Origin: Herpomyces periplanetae
Lineage: Eukaryota > Ascomycota > Laboulbeniomycetes > Herpomycetales > Herpomycetaceae
Length of the DNA stretch: 64,000 nt
Direction: 5' to 3'
Assembly (NCBI GenBank): GCA_009733715.1
Contig: WMKJ01000016.1
Coordinates: 62,001 to 126,000, forward strand
Positions 8,838-19,739 of this stretch are shown here, one piece after another. The translations under genes and the position numbers were made by a program. How positions within the stretch are numbered: the first letter of the stretch is position 1; every line of letters begins with the position of its first letter. A model generated the notes under the pieces. The model worked only from the letters and a program-made list of their open reading frames with translations, did not search any database and was not told the DNA's origin.

Positions 8838-10798
8838 ATGGCCTCAATTGAGTCAATTTACATATTTACTTATACCAATAAATTACTTTTAGAGTACAAT
8901 ATCACCAAAACTTCACCACCTATCGGTCAAACCCTCGCAATTTATCTTTCGTATCCCCTACCTCGTCCAAACTTCATCCAATGTCATGATCTCTCCTTAC
9001 CGACTGTCCTTTGTTCATTAAGTCTAGAAAACATATTTATTATCTCTCCTATTACGTTTGATGTTGATCCTTTTTCAATTCTTGAATTTTTACATCAATT
9101 TAAAACTTTGCTTGTTTCAAAACTGGGTTCTCCATTAATTCCTTCAAAAATTGCATCTTCTTATAATGTCATTACCCATCTACTTTTTAAGATGATCGAC
9201 GGTCAATTAATCGCCTGCACCGAGCTAAACTCATTCTTTGATGGTAGTGATGATAACTTTTGGGCTGAAAAAATTCTCGGTGATATTAGAGGATTTCCAA
9301 GGTGCGTACCCCTACATATCCTTACTTTATTTACTTTCGTCCCCTTGCTATGATATGCGTTCTCTTAATTATTTTCTCGTCTCAGTTAATACGCTCATCA
9401 GTTAAGAATTTCGCCGTAACATATGTCTCCAATTGTAACTTATTTTTACTATTTAAATCAATCTTGCGCGTCTATGATCTTTCTAACTTGTTACCGCATC
9501 TTCATACTTTTCACCAATCCCCGATATTCACTATCAATAATCAAAATATTTTGTCAATCCACAGTTCTATCGGTCACATCAACCCTGAATCTTTCAGTTT
9601 GTGGCGTCGTCCAAATGTCCTTCATACCTTTAATGAATTGGCCGTAAACATTGTGGAAAATCTAATAAGCTTGTACGCCCCATCTGGTAGACTTATCTAC
9701 GCTCGAGTAACAGGCCAAGTACACGTTAAATGCTGCATAACCGGTGTACCTAACGTTTTGTTAAAACTTAAATCCCGTCAAAATTCTCTAAATAGCTTTA
9801 TTCCATTTCTTTGCCCCACTTTTCATCCGTGTGTCAGAATAGCTCGTTGGCAATCCGACCCTGGAACCTTTAGTTTTATTCCCCCCGACGGCTCCTTTTT
9901 ACTTGCTACATACGAAGTCGATTTAGCAAAGGCTTCGGACGCTATAAATAATCTTCAAACGGAAAGCTTATCTTCTTCAACCTTTGTATCTCCGTTCACC
10001 CTTGAGATTAATAAGTATCAGGGTGCTATGCGAAGAGATTTTTCCGTCACACTATTCTATGATCCTCGTTACAAAGATTTTTCAGTTGATTCTAACCTCA
10101 AAAACTCGCCCTTAACATTAACCATCCCATCTAGCAAGCGATCAAAATATTATTCTACTGCACTCATTCCACAAGGTGTTTCCGTACGGATCCTCCTTTC
10201 AGCCTCGGTGTGCAATGTAACCGAAATGAGAACAAGCATAGGTGACGTCAAGTTTAACTTGGACCATCAGAGAATTGAATGGCACATTGCAGACTCCGAA
10301 ATGGAGAAATTTGTATTAACCTCTCATAAGTCTCCTACGGAAATTCTGCCAATTCAAGTTGCCACACTCTACGCTTCAGCTGCTATTCCAGAACACGATT
10401 CCAAATCGCCTGCCCTAGATATTTGCAACCAACCCAGCGGCAATGATGATGTTAACGCTTACTCCGTCCATGGTAATTCTTTCAGCTCACTGAAAAATAA
10501 TTCTTCGATGCGTCTTGAGGACTTTACCGTCGATTCGAAGCAGATTTTATGCCAATCCAACTCAGAATTGAGTAGTACTTTTTCATCTCAAAGTGAACAG
10601 GTATTTTTGGATGAGAGGTTAATGCCTCTTGCGGTAAATATAAATTTTCGCAAGCGAGGATGGTTGGCAAGCGGTCTAATTGTTGAAGCTTTCGATTTTA
10701 CACCATTAGAGTCTAAAGAAGCCTTCTCCAAATCCAGCGTTCATAAACAACTCAAAACTGGCACGAGCAGCAAATATGGCATAGAGTACCGATGTTAA
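8838..10798 (+). CDS. APM3: AP-3 adaptor complex subunit mu, two exons
   Basis: Exons 8838-9301 and 9565-10798; 565 aa. The N-terminal longin-like domain (1 to about 140) starts MASIESIYIFTYTNKLLLEY and has ISPITFDVDPFSILEFLHQF, matching AP-3 mu. The mu-homology domain starts near residue 168 with LWRRPNVLHTFNELAVNIVE, followed by APSGRLIYARVTGQV, FHPCVRIARW and FSFIPPDGSFLLATYEV, and ends KYGIEYRC, where human ends with a similar strand. Known: AP-3 sorts cargo from Golgi/endosomes to the vacuole or lysosome. Residues about 430-520 are a poorly conserved insert. The intron (263 bp, donor GTGCGT, acceptor CCACAG) happens to be open in one frame, so naive calling would start a second gene in it; splicing to 9565 restores both the frame and the family spacing before LWRR. 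An extra small exon within the intron cannot be excluded. Confidence 0.9.
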
Positions 10799-11140
10799 CA
10801 CCGCTCTACAATTGTACCCATCCCTAATTTATCAAGGTAAATGGTTAAGTGTATCGCTTTGAAAGAACTAAACTCTGGATATTTCAATTAGGATGAGGGT
10901 GAAATAGGTTTATAACGTTTGATTATAAGTATACAAAGATTCAAAGGGGATGTAGTTATACAGTATGATATTTCCAAAAAGAGCGCCCAGGTCAAAGCTC
11001 CAATAAAATGATTTTCTCCGGGTAGACCTTGCGATTGGGCGCAAGAAACTAGGAAAGAAATCCTGGGACATTCAATATAGCGTGATAGAATGGGCTAGTG
11101 GAATACTCAAATATAAGGTTGGGAGTATACGCCCAGAGAA
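10799..11140. other. Convergent 3' interval between APM3 and COX9
   Basis: A 342-bp interval between the two stop codons with no coding sequence recognised. The patch at about 10980-11050 is somewhat richer in G+C. Most likely the two 3' UTRs. Confidence 0.5.
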
Positions 11141-11543
11141 TTATTCTTCTGATAAAAGAGCAGCACGAGCTTCTTCTATTTTATTGTAGTATGCATCTCG
11201 ACGTTTAACGGAAGGCACGTGAAATCCTGTCGGTTGACAGTTTTAGTAAATTTACATGTATAATGCTCATGTGAATCTTCCCAAGACTTTTAAAACTTAC
11301 CGTACCAAAAAGCATAGGCTGCACCGACTCCTAAACCTGTAATTTAAATTAGCTATACACAAAATTTTTCCGTTCAAAAATTCATCATATCGTGATAATA
11401 ACAGAAGATTGGCGCACGTAAAACTAACCTGTACCTGAGGCGAGATGAAAAATAAGTCGCCGACGGAGCATCTGCAAGAAAATATTAATACCAGTGAAAG
11501 TTCATTAAATATAGAGTTTACTTACACCTGTAATTGGTGTCAT
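11141..11543 (-). CDS. COX9: Cytochrome c oxidase subunit VIIa (COX9), four tiny exons
   Basis: Exons (minus strand) 11543-11526, 11471-11429, 11336-11301 and 11226-11141 (18, 43, 36 and 86 bp) give 60 aa. Introns of 54, 92 and 74 bp start GTAAGT, GTTAGT and GTAAGT and end CAG. The product begins MTPITGMLRRRLIFHLASGT, continues GLGVGAAYAFWYGFH and then VPSVKRRDAYYNKIEEARAA. This matches fungal Cox9 in every block: the APITG-like start, basic patch, single membrane helix (about 10-31), WYGFH turn and the charged helix exposed on the other side. Known: a nuclear-encoded inner-membrane subunit of respiratory complex IV needed for assembly; yeast Cox9 is 59 aa, nearly the same length. No exon exceeds 29 codons, so the gene is invisible to simple open-frame searches. 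Upstream lie three CACGTG sites and one CRE-like palindrome. Confidence 0.95.
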
Positions 11544-12100
11544 CGTTACAGTATAAAGTACAACAACCAAGTAAGAGTACGTCTTCCGGACAAATAAATA
11601 AAAGCTTCATTAGTATCAGAACGGATATTTTAGCACAAAATAATAAATATCTTCAACTAACTTAATAGTTTGCGCGTACGCAATTTCAAATTTAAATCGA
11701 ATTCTGTCCGACGTTCCAAAAATTTAGCTAACTTGAACTCAAGAAGTGAAAACGTCGATTCTCGTTCCTACGCGCTCACGCGAACTCAAAATTGTCTCGA
11801 TTTTTCCGTTTTCATTCTCACGTGACCCATCCCTCACTTTGAAGTCACAAGTCTTTCTCCTGGCTGACTAAGAGACTGTTTTCCATTTTGTTCCGGGTCC
11901 ACGTGAGTTCGTCTGCCGTCTTGTCTGCCGCTCAGCTTTTCCATTAACCATAAACATACTTTGTATGCCGTTAAACACTCTAATCTTATGATTCTCAGAT
12001 CACGTGGCTATTAGCATCGGGTAACTCTTTTTTCCTTCCCCAACGAAAAATTGTTAGTGTGTTTAACTCAAATGTATACTTAATGACGTCATTGTTAACA
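11544..12100. promoter_or_regulatory. COX9 upstream region with CACGTG cluster and CRE-like site
   Basis: Three CACGTG palindromes at 11819-11824, 11900-11905 and 12001-12006, plus ATGACGTCAT at 12083-12092, lie 276-550 bp upstream of the COX9 ATG. CACGTG is the site of Cbf1-type bHLH factors, linked to respiratory genes in several yeasts (established knowledge); regulation of COX9 here is inference. No other gene is visible to the right that could own these sites. Confidence 0.55.
12083..12092. promoter_or_regulatory. CRE/ATF-type palindrome at the gene-island edge
   Basis: ATGACGTCAT, identical to the sites at 7391 and 8501. It is the last recognisable host-type signal before the AT-rich desert. 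Confidence 0.5.
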
Positions 12101-14765
12101 CTGCCGGCTTTTTTGACAGTATTTAACTCCCGTTTTTTCGAGTATATTGGGGAAATTTTGGAATTTTATCTTTGTATCTTTCAGTACTGGGGATTTCTTT
12201 ATGCTGATTGGCAAATTTTGTTGTTTAATTTCCGTTGAAAAACAATTTTATCTAGATTTCCTTATTGATCCCTTATTTTACCCAAACTGTACACTTGGTA
12301 TAACGGTATGGGTTTTCCTCTAGCTATTTTTAATTTATTTTAGAAAAACTCTTCTTATTTTGATATGTTCACTGTACATAAATTCCTATATACTCTTGCA
12401 AATAGAGTATACTAGTGTGGTTTAGGTTTTATTATGCCCCTCGCAAAAATATTTTCATGGCTGTTTCTCTAGTTATTGTCTATACTCAAGCTTGTCTGCT
12501 TATAAGTAGGTAAAAGACGTTTCATCGTTGACTGGAATACATTAATTCTATCGTTGTGGAATATCCTTGGAAAAATATTCCATCATCCTACTATGCACTC
12601 TCTTGTTTAAGTCACTTTTTTTTTGACTTACCATATTTACATTGGAGATAGAACAGTATCCAGTTGATATGGACTATTAGCTATCTTTAATATTCAAATA
12701 TCACATTCACCTGTCTAATTGAAAATTTAGACGCTCCATTACGCTTATTCCTCCAAATTGATATTTTCAATTGTAATCAATAGAATATCCTCCTGGAAAG
12801 CATGTGATAAAGTTTCCCCGGATAAATTCATCGAGAAAATCGACCCAAGTTATCGCTAAATTTTGGTTTGGCAAATATCGATAATGCTATAGGGAAAATC
12901 TAACAATACAACACATCTACCGCATATTCTAGCTTTTAACGTCAAATTTTCCAGTATAATAAACCGAATTTATTAGTTTTCAAGACCAATACGTGTTTGT
13001 CCTGACTGAATTTAAGCATTGTAAAAGGTTACTGTTAGGTTTTATGTTTACACATTGCAGTTTAGTACGCTTTCCAATTGAAATGGTTCAGCTCTAGAAG
13101 TCCTGTCGTTTTGTAAACTCGTCTAACCATTTTAACTAGCGGTTAAGTAGTTTACCAAATCCATCTCCAAGCAATTTCCGGCGTCTTTTTCATTTTATCT
13201 AGTAGCGCTACATTTGTAACTTACATTCTAGTAAATTGTACGTATTAGGATATCATTTAACCCAAAATCCTCATAAAAATAATTATTATGGGAAGTACAA
13301 TCGGATTAATACAAAGAAAACCCGCTGGTTACTCGGATTAGTCTGAAAAAATCATTTGCATGCTACCATATTTAATAAACGTCTTTCATGAAATTAGAAT
13401 GAGTCTTTTTGCCGCGAAACCCTTGCTAAAATTATGTACTGAAAACAGTTTGCAAAATCAATTTAGGCTTTATTTACAAACCGTTAATCGAAGCTTTTGT
13501 GTACATCAAATCAACACTCTTCCGTGGAAGCTAAAATAAATGAGTTTGCATTCCACTAATTTGAGAGAGGTCATTGCAATTATTTTACTTCAGCGTCCGT
13601 AAAAAATCTGACCAAAGTAGTTTTCTGTACTATCATACACGATTGTAGTAATATCAGAAATAAGAGTTAATAATTCACGGGAAAAGTCAATACGTAGAAG
13701 TTCGAAATCAGGCCATTAAATGTTTTTTTTTAGAATTTTTTAAATTTGAATGGAATTTTCAGAAACCCCGAAGCGAAAATGGACTTTAATTAGAGTTAAG
13801 TTCTATATTTTTACATCATCTGTGTATAATTTGAATAACTTATACAACAGCTATTGGATTCAATCAACAATTTTTACCATTTCAGGTTATCACTATATCA
13901 AGCATTCAGAAAATATTTTTATTCAATGTTGACCATTGTGAAATTATCGTTAGGAATGTTCTATTTTTTGATGCAAATAATTTATAAATAACTGTATTGG
14001 TGTTTATAGGCCATGAGAATTCCTCAAACATCCAGTGGGATGTTCTTAACTTGAAGAAAACAAATCACCAAAGCAGTCTATAGACTTACCATTTCTATGG
14101 ACCACCATAAAGCAGGTTAGCGTAGCTGTATTTAATAAACTTATTGCGAAATCTTATTTTAACTTATATTTTTATGCTAAGTAGAATTTAACGACTATAC
14201 AACAACGGAGAAATATTCTCTAGGCTAAACTTTTTGTTTTGTTGACATTAAGCACACGTGGCAAAAAATTGCTTCTGGCAGAAATTCGGGTAATTTTCGG
14301 TTGAGCCAGACTAGTTCTCCGGCACAGGTTTTTTGAAAAAAATGAATTATTACTACAACAGCTCAGTTGAATCCCTCATTTTATGGCTATTTGAATAAAT
14401 CATGTTATAATTTGCTTTACACCGGTTAAAATATTCTTTTGTGGTCTTTAGAATAATGATTACAGTACTCATCTGACGCGCATAAGCGCAATTTATGAAG
14501 TGGCCAAATATTTATATTATCCTTATTATTGATTTTACACAAAGATACGTTGAAATGCTACAATTAATTCATTATATCAATGATAATTCTATGAAGACCA
14601 AATAATATTTGATTAAAACAGTTCTAAAAGTATCATTAAGAAAACACTTCCCATCAAACCAATCTATCATGAGCTAAAACTTACAAAAATTCATTAATTT
14701 GCCATTTTAGGATGTATTTTAGTATTTTACTTTTGGTTGTTGAAAATTTATAAGCATAACATCGA
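12101..14765. other. AT-rich region, no gene recognised
   Basis: Strongly AT-rich sequence dense in stops in all frames; the longest open frame (13750-13932, 60 codons) shows no family resemblance. No repeat copy elsewhere in the window was recognised. Confidence 0.6.
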
Positions 14766-14769
14766 TTTT

Positions 14770-16660
14770 TATGAATTTTGAAGTTAGTGACCCATATGCG
14801 TGCACTATTGTTACGGTAAGCTACTACTCAAGGCATGTGGGGGCAAGGGGCTCTATTGATTTGAAGAACGGGAGGACAGTTCATAGAAGCAACCCTTCTT
14901 CAACTCACTATCAACTCATTGTCAGGAAGTTTTTATCCAAGTATCAGAAAGACTCCATTTTGTTTTCTGAATCAGTACTCCTATGGATGTCGACGCTAGT
15001 TCTTTGTGAAATATGTAGTCACGATGTCAACACTGCGCCCTTCTACTTGCAGTAGAGGTAGAGACGAGAAGACAGATCGCCTACGAAGAGTACAATTGAA
15101 ATCAAGCAAGAGAACGAATAAATAATGGATAATAAAGCTGCTGAACAAGGAGGAATTATAAACTTAAGACGTAACTTAATTTAAAATAAGCAAAGAAAAA
15201 AGAACACGCAACTATATACGAGATGGGCTGCAAACTTCATACAATTGAGGGGATTACACGAGAAAAGAAGTCTACAGTAACTAACTAATATATTCGATAT
15301 GAAAACACCTAATTATCAGCTTGAGGAGAGGTAGGAGGAACACCGAAGTATTATGTTCTCTTGAGGTTAGTTAGGAAGGATTTGATGCGACATTTAAACA
15401 CTGTAAATTCCTGTTCTTCCCTCCCAGCTGGGTGACCAAGGAATACTGTAGGAGTGTCTGTTTCGGCAAGGAAGATTAAACTCCGGACTTTAACACTTTA
15501 TAGCGCCAAGGGAATAGAAGAAAAAGCAAAATATGTTACTTCACAAAGCTCCACAATCAATTCACTTTCAGATGAGTGGTAGTGAAGTTATTGCCAGAAA
15601 AATCAATTCCCTGCACAGTTTACGCAAAGCGTAGAATGCATGTAAAATTAGCTTTGGTGGAAGCTCCAATGGCAATAGGGCAGACTGAGTACTGCTACAA
15701 AGATCAGTGTGGCCAAAAGCGTAAAGCAACGACTCGCCTGACGGGCTACTGTTGTTTTATTCATGTTGTAGCCGTGAGTATGGGAGAGCTATTTGAGCTG
15801 GCACTCACTATCGAATTTTCCGAAAAAACGCCTGAATTGGCGCAAAACCTATGACATAAACGGGCGAGGCACGATCGAAACTACCAGGTGATGTCAACAA
15901 GTCGATGTGAGGGGAAAACGTATTCATTGCGTTCGGCGCGTGATTCCTTTGAGCCAATTTCAAGGTGGCCAACGGAAAGACCTCAGTGCATGGTAACAGG
16001 AGAACGGATGTTTTTCGAGTCTAGCTGTGGGGCTCTCTGGGTGGCAATGTCATGCAAGGGGTGCCAATTACGAGTTAGTGATGCCGATGAAGCATGTGAC
16101 TTTTTTACCGGTACTGGTGTACCTAATAATACCTTCTTCAGTCAATTTTTCGTTGCACTAAACTGAGAGGGAGACCTAAATTCGAGTTGGTTCAGGATCC
16201 CAATTGGTGGGGCAAAAGCTTCGGGTTTTGGGGTCCTAAAAAATTTCATCTCAAAGCCTTCAAAATCACTCAAGGTCTTCTAAAAAGTAATTCTGGAACT
16301 ATTCTATGGTTGATAATGGAGTAATTATAGGAGAAACATTAAAACGTTCTTAATGGATAGAACTGACACTGAAAATACCGTATTCTAAATCAGAAATAGA
16401 ATATCGTCAAAACTAATGAAAATATCCGTTTCTGGAGCCGAAAAATTTCTTTTTTGAAAAACATACCGAATAACGTACAAAGTCATATACTTGTATGGCA
16501 CCAACAATTAAAGTGCGATTTACAAGGACTAGACAAAATATTTAAAATTAAGGCAATAAGAAACAAAATATTACCGCATTGGGTAATAAAAATGAAGGCG
16601 TAAAACGACTGTCACCAGATCACTAGAAAGTTCCAGAAAGACCGTTAATCCGTTAAAAAA
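14770..16660 (+). mobile_element. Degraded LTR-retrotransposon relic with terminal-repeat-like block (family R1)
   Basis: The part at about 15000-15450 is a diverged copy of a block (R1) that recurs at about 16.87, 18.06, 23.5, 24.6, 38.3 and 41.6 kb. The stretch to 16660 has a collinear partner at about 41600-42900: the segments near 16.2-16.65 and 42.44-42.9 kb share long stretches such as TATCGTCAAAACTAATG. A reverse-transcriptase-like hint (YELVMP) occurs near 16.07 kb. Fossil, heavily broken; family probably Gypsy-like but uncertain. Two open frames here (15576-15854 and 15888-16166) match no host protein I recognise. Confidence 0.6.
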
Positions 16661-16869
16661 GAGAGATCGCTCCCAAATGTTGAGAGTATAAAGTAAGACT
16701 TATATGGAGAATGTCTATAAAATATAAGCACGGCCTGTTACGGGTTGGAGGAGTATGACTATAGGAGAGAGGAGCAAAAATGTCTGAAGTGTAAATACCA
16801 AGAGACAAGAACTTGGTATAAGGGGGGGGAAGACAGCTAGGCAAAAAGAGCCACTATTAATTCCACTGT

Positions 16870-17780
16870 CAACTATTTACCCGGAAGTTCTGATCAGAGT
16901 CTCAAAAATCTTCCCATTCGATTAGACCCTGAAGCGGTGCCTCTTTATCAATCGAAATTAGTCGTATGTAAAGGACACAACCACGATGTTGACACAGGGA
17001 CCCTCTGCTTGCAGTTGAATGTAAGACGAAAAAGCAGATTTCGTAGGTGAATGGATAACCACAAACAAGCAAGAAAACGAATAAGTGATGGTGGAAAAAG
17101 AGAAAAGATAGAGTATATAAAACTCTATAACTTCGAGATGAAACTAACGCTACAAAAGACGGTAGAGAAAAGAAAAGCACAACTATGCACAAAGGTGGAA
17201 AAGCTTACATACATTATGAGTGCTTGTACAAACGGAAGAAGTTCGACCATAATGTAGTTAATGTAACATAATAATTAAGCAGGAGAGTGCTAAATTGTTA
17301 TGAATAAAAAGAAATAAAATTGTTAACTTGAAAAAATGAAAAGATGAGGGAGAAGCGGTGTCCTTTGATGGTTGAGAATTCAAATCAACTTAAGTTGAAA
17401 CACCACCAATTCTCTCTCATTTTCAAGTGAAAGAAAGGCGAATATCGTGGAGCTAGCATCTAAGCATGCATTTGTACCACGCCAAAAAATATTTAAGGTA
17501 AACAAAGCACCCAAGGGGAAGGAAGAGCGAGCCATGCACTTTGAAGTAGGCAAGGCGTTTACTGTCTGCCTTGGGATAGTAACTATCGTGAGAAGTCATG
17601 GAGGAACACGCCTTCATGCCATAGTGATACTGAAACTGTCTCTGCATACTGTGCGGGTACTGATTCTTTGAATAATGGTCGTTCCCTCATTTATTATTGT
17701 ACTGATGAGCAATGGTCACCGTTACGATCCGCGAGACCGGCAGTGTCCGTTGGCAAAATTTTGGTGGGGAGTCAATCATG
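16870..17780. mobile_element. Degraded LTR-retrotransposon relic, R1 block plus adjoining sequence
   Basis: About 16880-17330 is an R1-type block. Together with 17440-17780 it has a collinear, diverged counterpart at about 38335-39500: both contain GAAAAGAAAAGCACAACTATG, trimmed here to its core, and a later GAAGGAACACG-like segment. This shared order shows two insertions of one ancestral element. Broken fossil with no intact coding part. Confidence 0.65.
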
Positions 17781-18060
17781 CACAAGGAGTGAAGATATGA
17801 AAGACTTGAAAATCACATGGCAATGTCAACAATTGCACTGTAAAAAGATTATCACTACATTAAGGTGGAAACCGGAGGTATTATCTAAGTCGCTCGATTT
17901 ATAGAATATGTATGAGTGATTATATAGACATGTATGGAGTATGTCCATAAATTTCAGTGTAATCAGACTACTACAAGATATAAAAATGTGTTGTTTTGTT
18001 CAATATGTAATGGGGGGGATCCTACGAAGCCATAGGGAAAATTGTCTCAATGCAAAAAGC
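17780..18060. other. Spacer between relics, nothing recognised
   Basis: A short AT-rich stretch between two R1-type blocks, with no family resemblance in any frame. Confidence 0.4.
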
Positions 18061-18620
18061 TGATCTTCTATAACTCACCATCTTTTTCCAAAAATTTTAT
18101 TCCGTATCTCAAGAAAATTCTCCACTGTGCTATACCCTGAAGCTGTAACCTTTAAGTGGTCAACACTAGCTATATATGAAAGATACAGTCATAATGTCGG
18201 AACAGGGCCCTTCTGCAGCATAGTAAAAGGCGAGTAAGTGAGTTGCTTTAGTGAAAGGACAGTTCAACATGTGAGAAAACGAACAAGTGGAGCTGTTAAG
18301 AATATAGATAAACCAGGGGAAGCAATCGAAGTTCTATGCATAACTTAATTTGCAAGAGCTGAGTTAGAGGTGAATAGACGCACAACTAAATACAGATTGA
18401 GAGAGGCTTTATACAATAATAAGTATTGCACAGGAAGGGAGTCAAACCCAACCAGTAGTCATTACAACGAAAAATTATATGGTGGGATTAAATGATTTAA
18501 AGGAAGAAGTAAGAATACCAACTTTTGTGACATTACCTCCCTGAGTAAGGAATGAATTCCACAAACATTACAACATTATTTGTGGAACCGTTAAACTTAA
18601 AACATGCGAAATCTATAAAA
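18060..18620. mobile_element. Terminal-repeat-like block, family R1 (fossil)
   Basis: A diverged copy of the R1 block, closest by eye to the 15.0, 24.6 and 41.6 kb copies (shared GCATAACTTAATTT-like and CACAACTAAATACAG segments). It sits just past the integrase end of the Gypsy-like relic on the minus strand, where a 3' LTR would be expected. That pairing is inference. Confidence 0.55.
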
Positions 18621-18679
18621 CGCTTGCGCGGCTGACAGGATGACGTTTTGTTACTTTCACATTTTTCCAGGAACCAAGT

Positions 18680-19420
18680 AGAGTTTTGTCTCGAAGAACT
18701 AGTGTATCCCATTTTGTAATATTGGGAGGTAGAGTAGATTTTCTAACCAAGCAGAGAGGATCCTTTAATATAGGCTTTAGAAGAGAGACGTTAAATGGGC
18801 GTAGACTTCATCTTTTTAGGTGGGTCTTGACGTCGAATATTCTAGAGCGACCTGACTTTAAATTTCGTATATTCAACCAGACTGTACCATTTGTTAGGTA
18901 TAATGGTAGAACAGGTTGACGTTTGTTTGCGTACTGGTTTTTATTGTCATAATCCCAAGTAATTTGAGACCTAACGAAGCCCTCAAATTTTGGAGCTGAG
19001 GGTTTACGTTTAGGGAAGTCTCGTTCACGGTTGTCCAAGAAGCATTGATAGCTTTCAGCCTTGGATAACCGCCATAAAAATTGAAGATTGGAACCATTTT
19101 TTTGTGTGAGAGATAGTATTGTCAAATGAAAATTTAACCCATGAAAGGATGTCTACTTAATTTAATTAACCGAAGGAGCAGTATGAGCGAAGATACTGTT
19201 CTAACGATGCATTCGTTTGCTGTCAGTTTGTCAGTTTTAGGGTACAAACCCAAGCTCAGATGATGGGTAATACGAGTCAGAGTAGAACACCCGAAGGATT
19301 CGACTTAAACACGGAGCCTTCATTGGAGACTACTACCGAGAGTTGCAACTCAAGCGGAAGTTATATTCTTGGACAAGCTCGATGACTCCCTCTGCATTGA
19401 TGGAAGATACACGGAATGAT
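18680..19420 (-). mobile_element. Gypsy-like LTR retrotransposon relic, integrase part
   Basis: The minus strand reads integrase features of Ty3/Gypsy elements in the right order: LEQYLRSYC (near 19.2 kb), as in the conserved stretch after the catalytic core, then YANKRQPVLP and VWLNIRNLKSGRS (near 18.85-18.95 kb), the C-terminal module that in intact elements reads VWL..KN....RPS. Fossil with several breaks; only part of pol survives here. Age looks old judging from divergence. Confidence 0.75.
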
Positions 19421-19739
19421 GAGTCATCTTTATTAGTCAGTCAACACACAAGAACAGTGTTACGCTTTACCCTGCAGATAAGTGTGGTTTTCGCAAAACA
19501 CGGAACAAAATAATGTAAATAGAATCTAGCTTCAATTACGAAATAATTTGGTTGTACTATTTGACTGGAATGGGTACGGAACAACAATCCTCCAAACAAG
19601 CCACAGGATACTTTTGTCAAAGTCGACCAGGTACAATGCAAAAGAAGACCAACTAAAATATACTAGCATAGTAAAACATTTTATTTTATATAAAAATAAA
19701 CTTAAAAGATTGATCCTTAATGCCTCAGTATAGAGAAGA

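Noticed and set aside
9302-9564. A separate gene starting within the APM3 intron
   Set aside because: The protein it would encode continues into the mu-homology domain without its longin part; splicing explains both halves as one AP-3 mu gene.
13690-13720. Possible tRNA B-box-like GTTCGAAATC
   Set aside because: No matching A-box or acceptor/anticodon stem could be drawn around it.
13750-13932. 60-codon open frame in the AT-rich flank
   Set aside because: Short, AT-biased composition, no motif, no splice partner that extends it.
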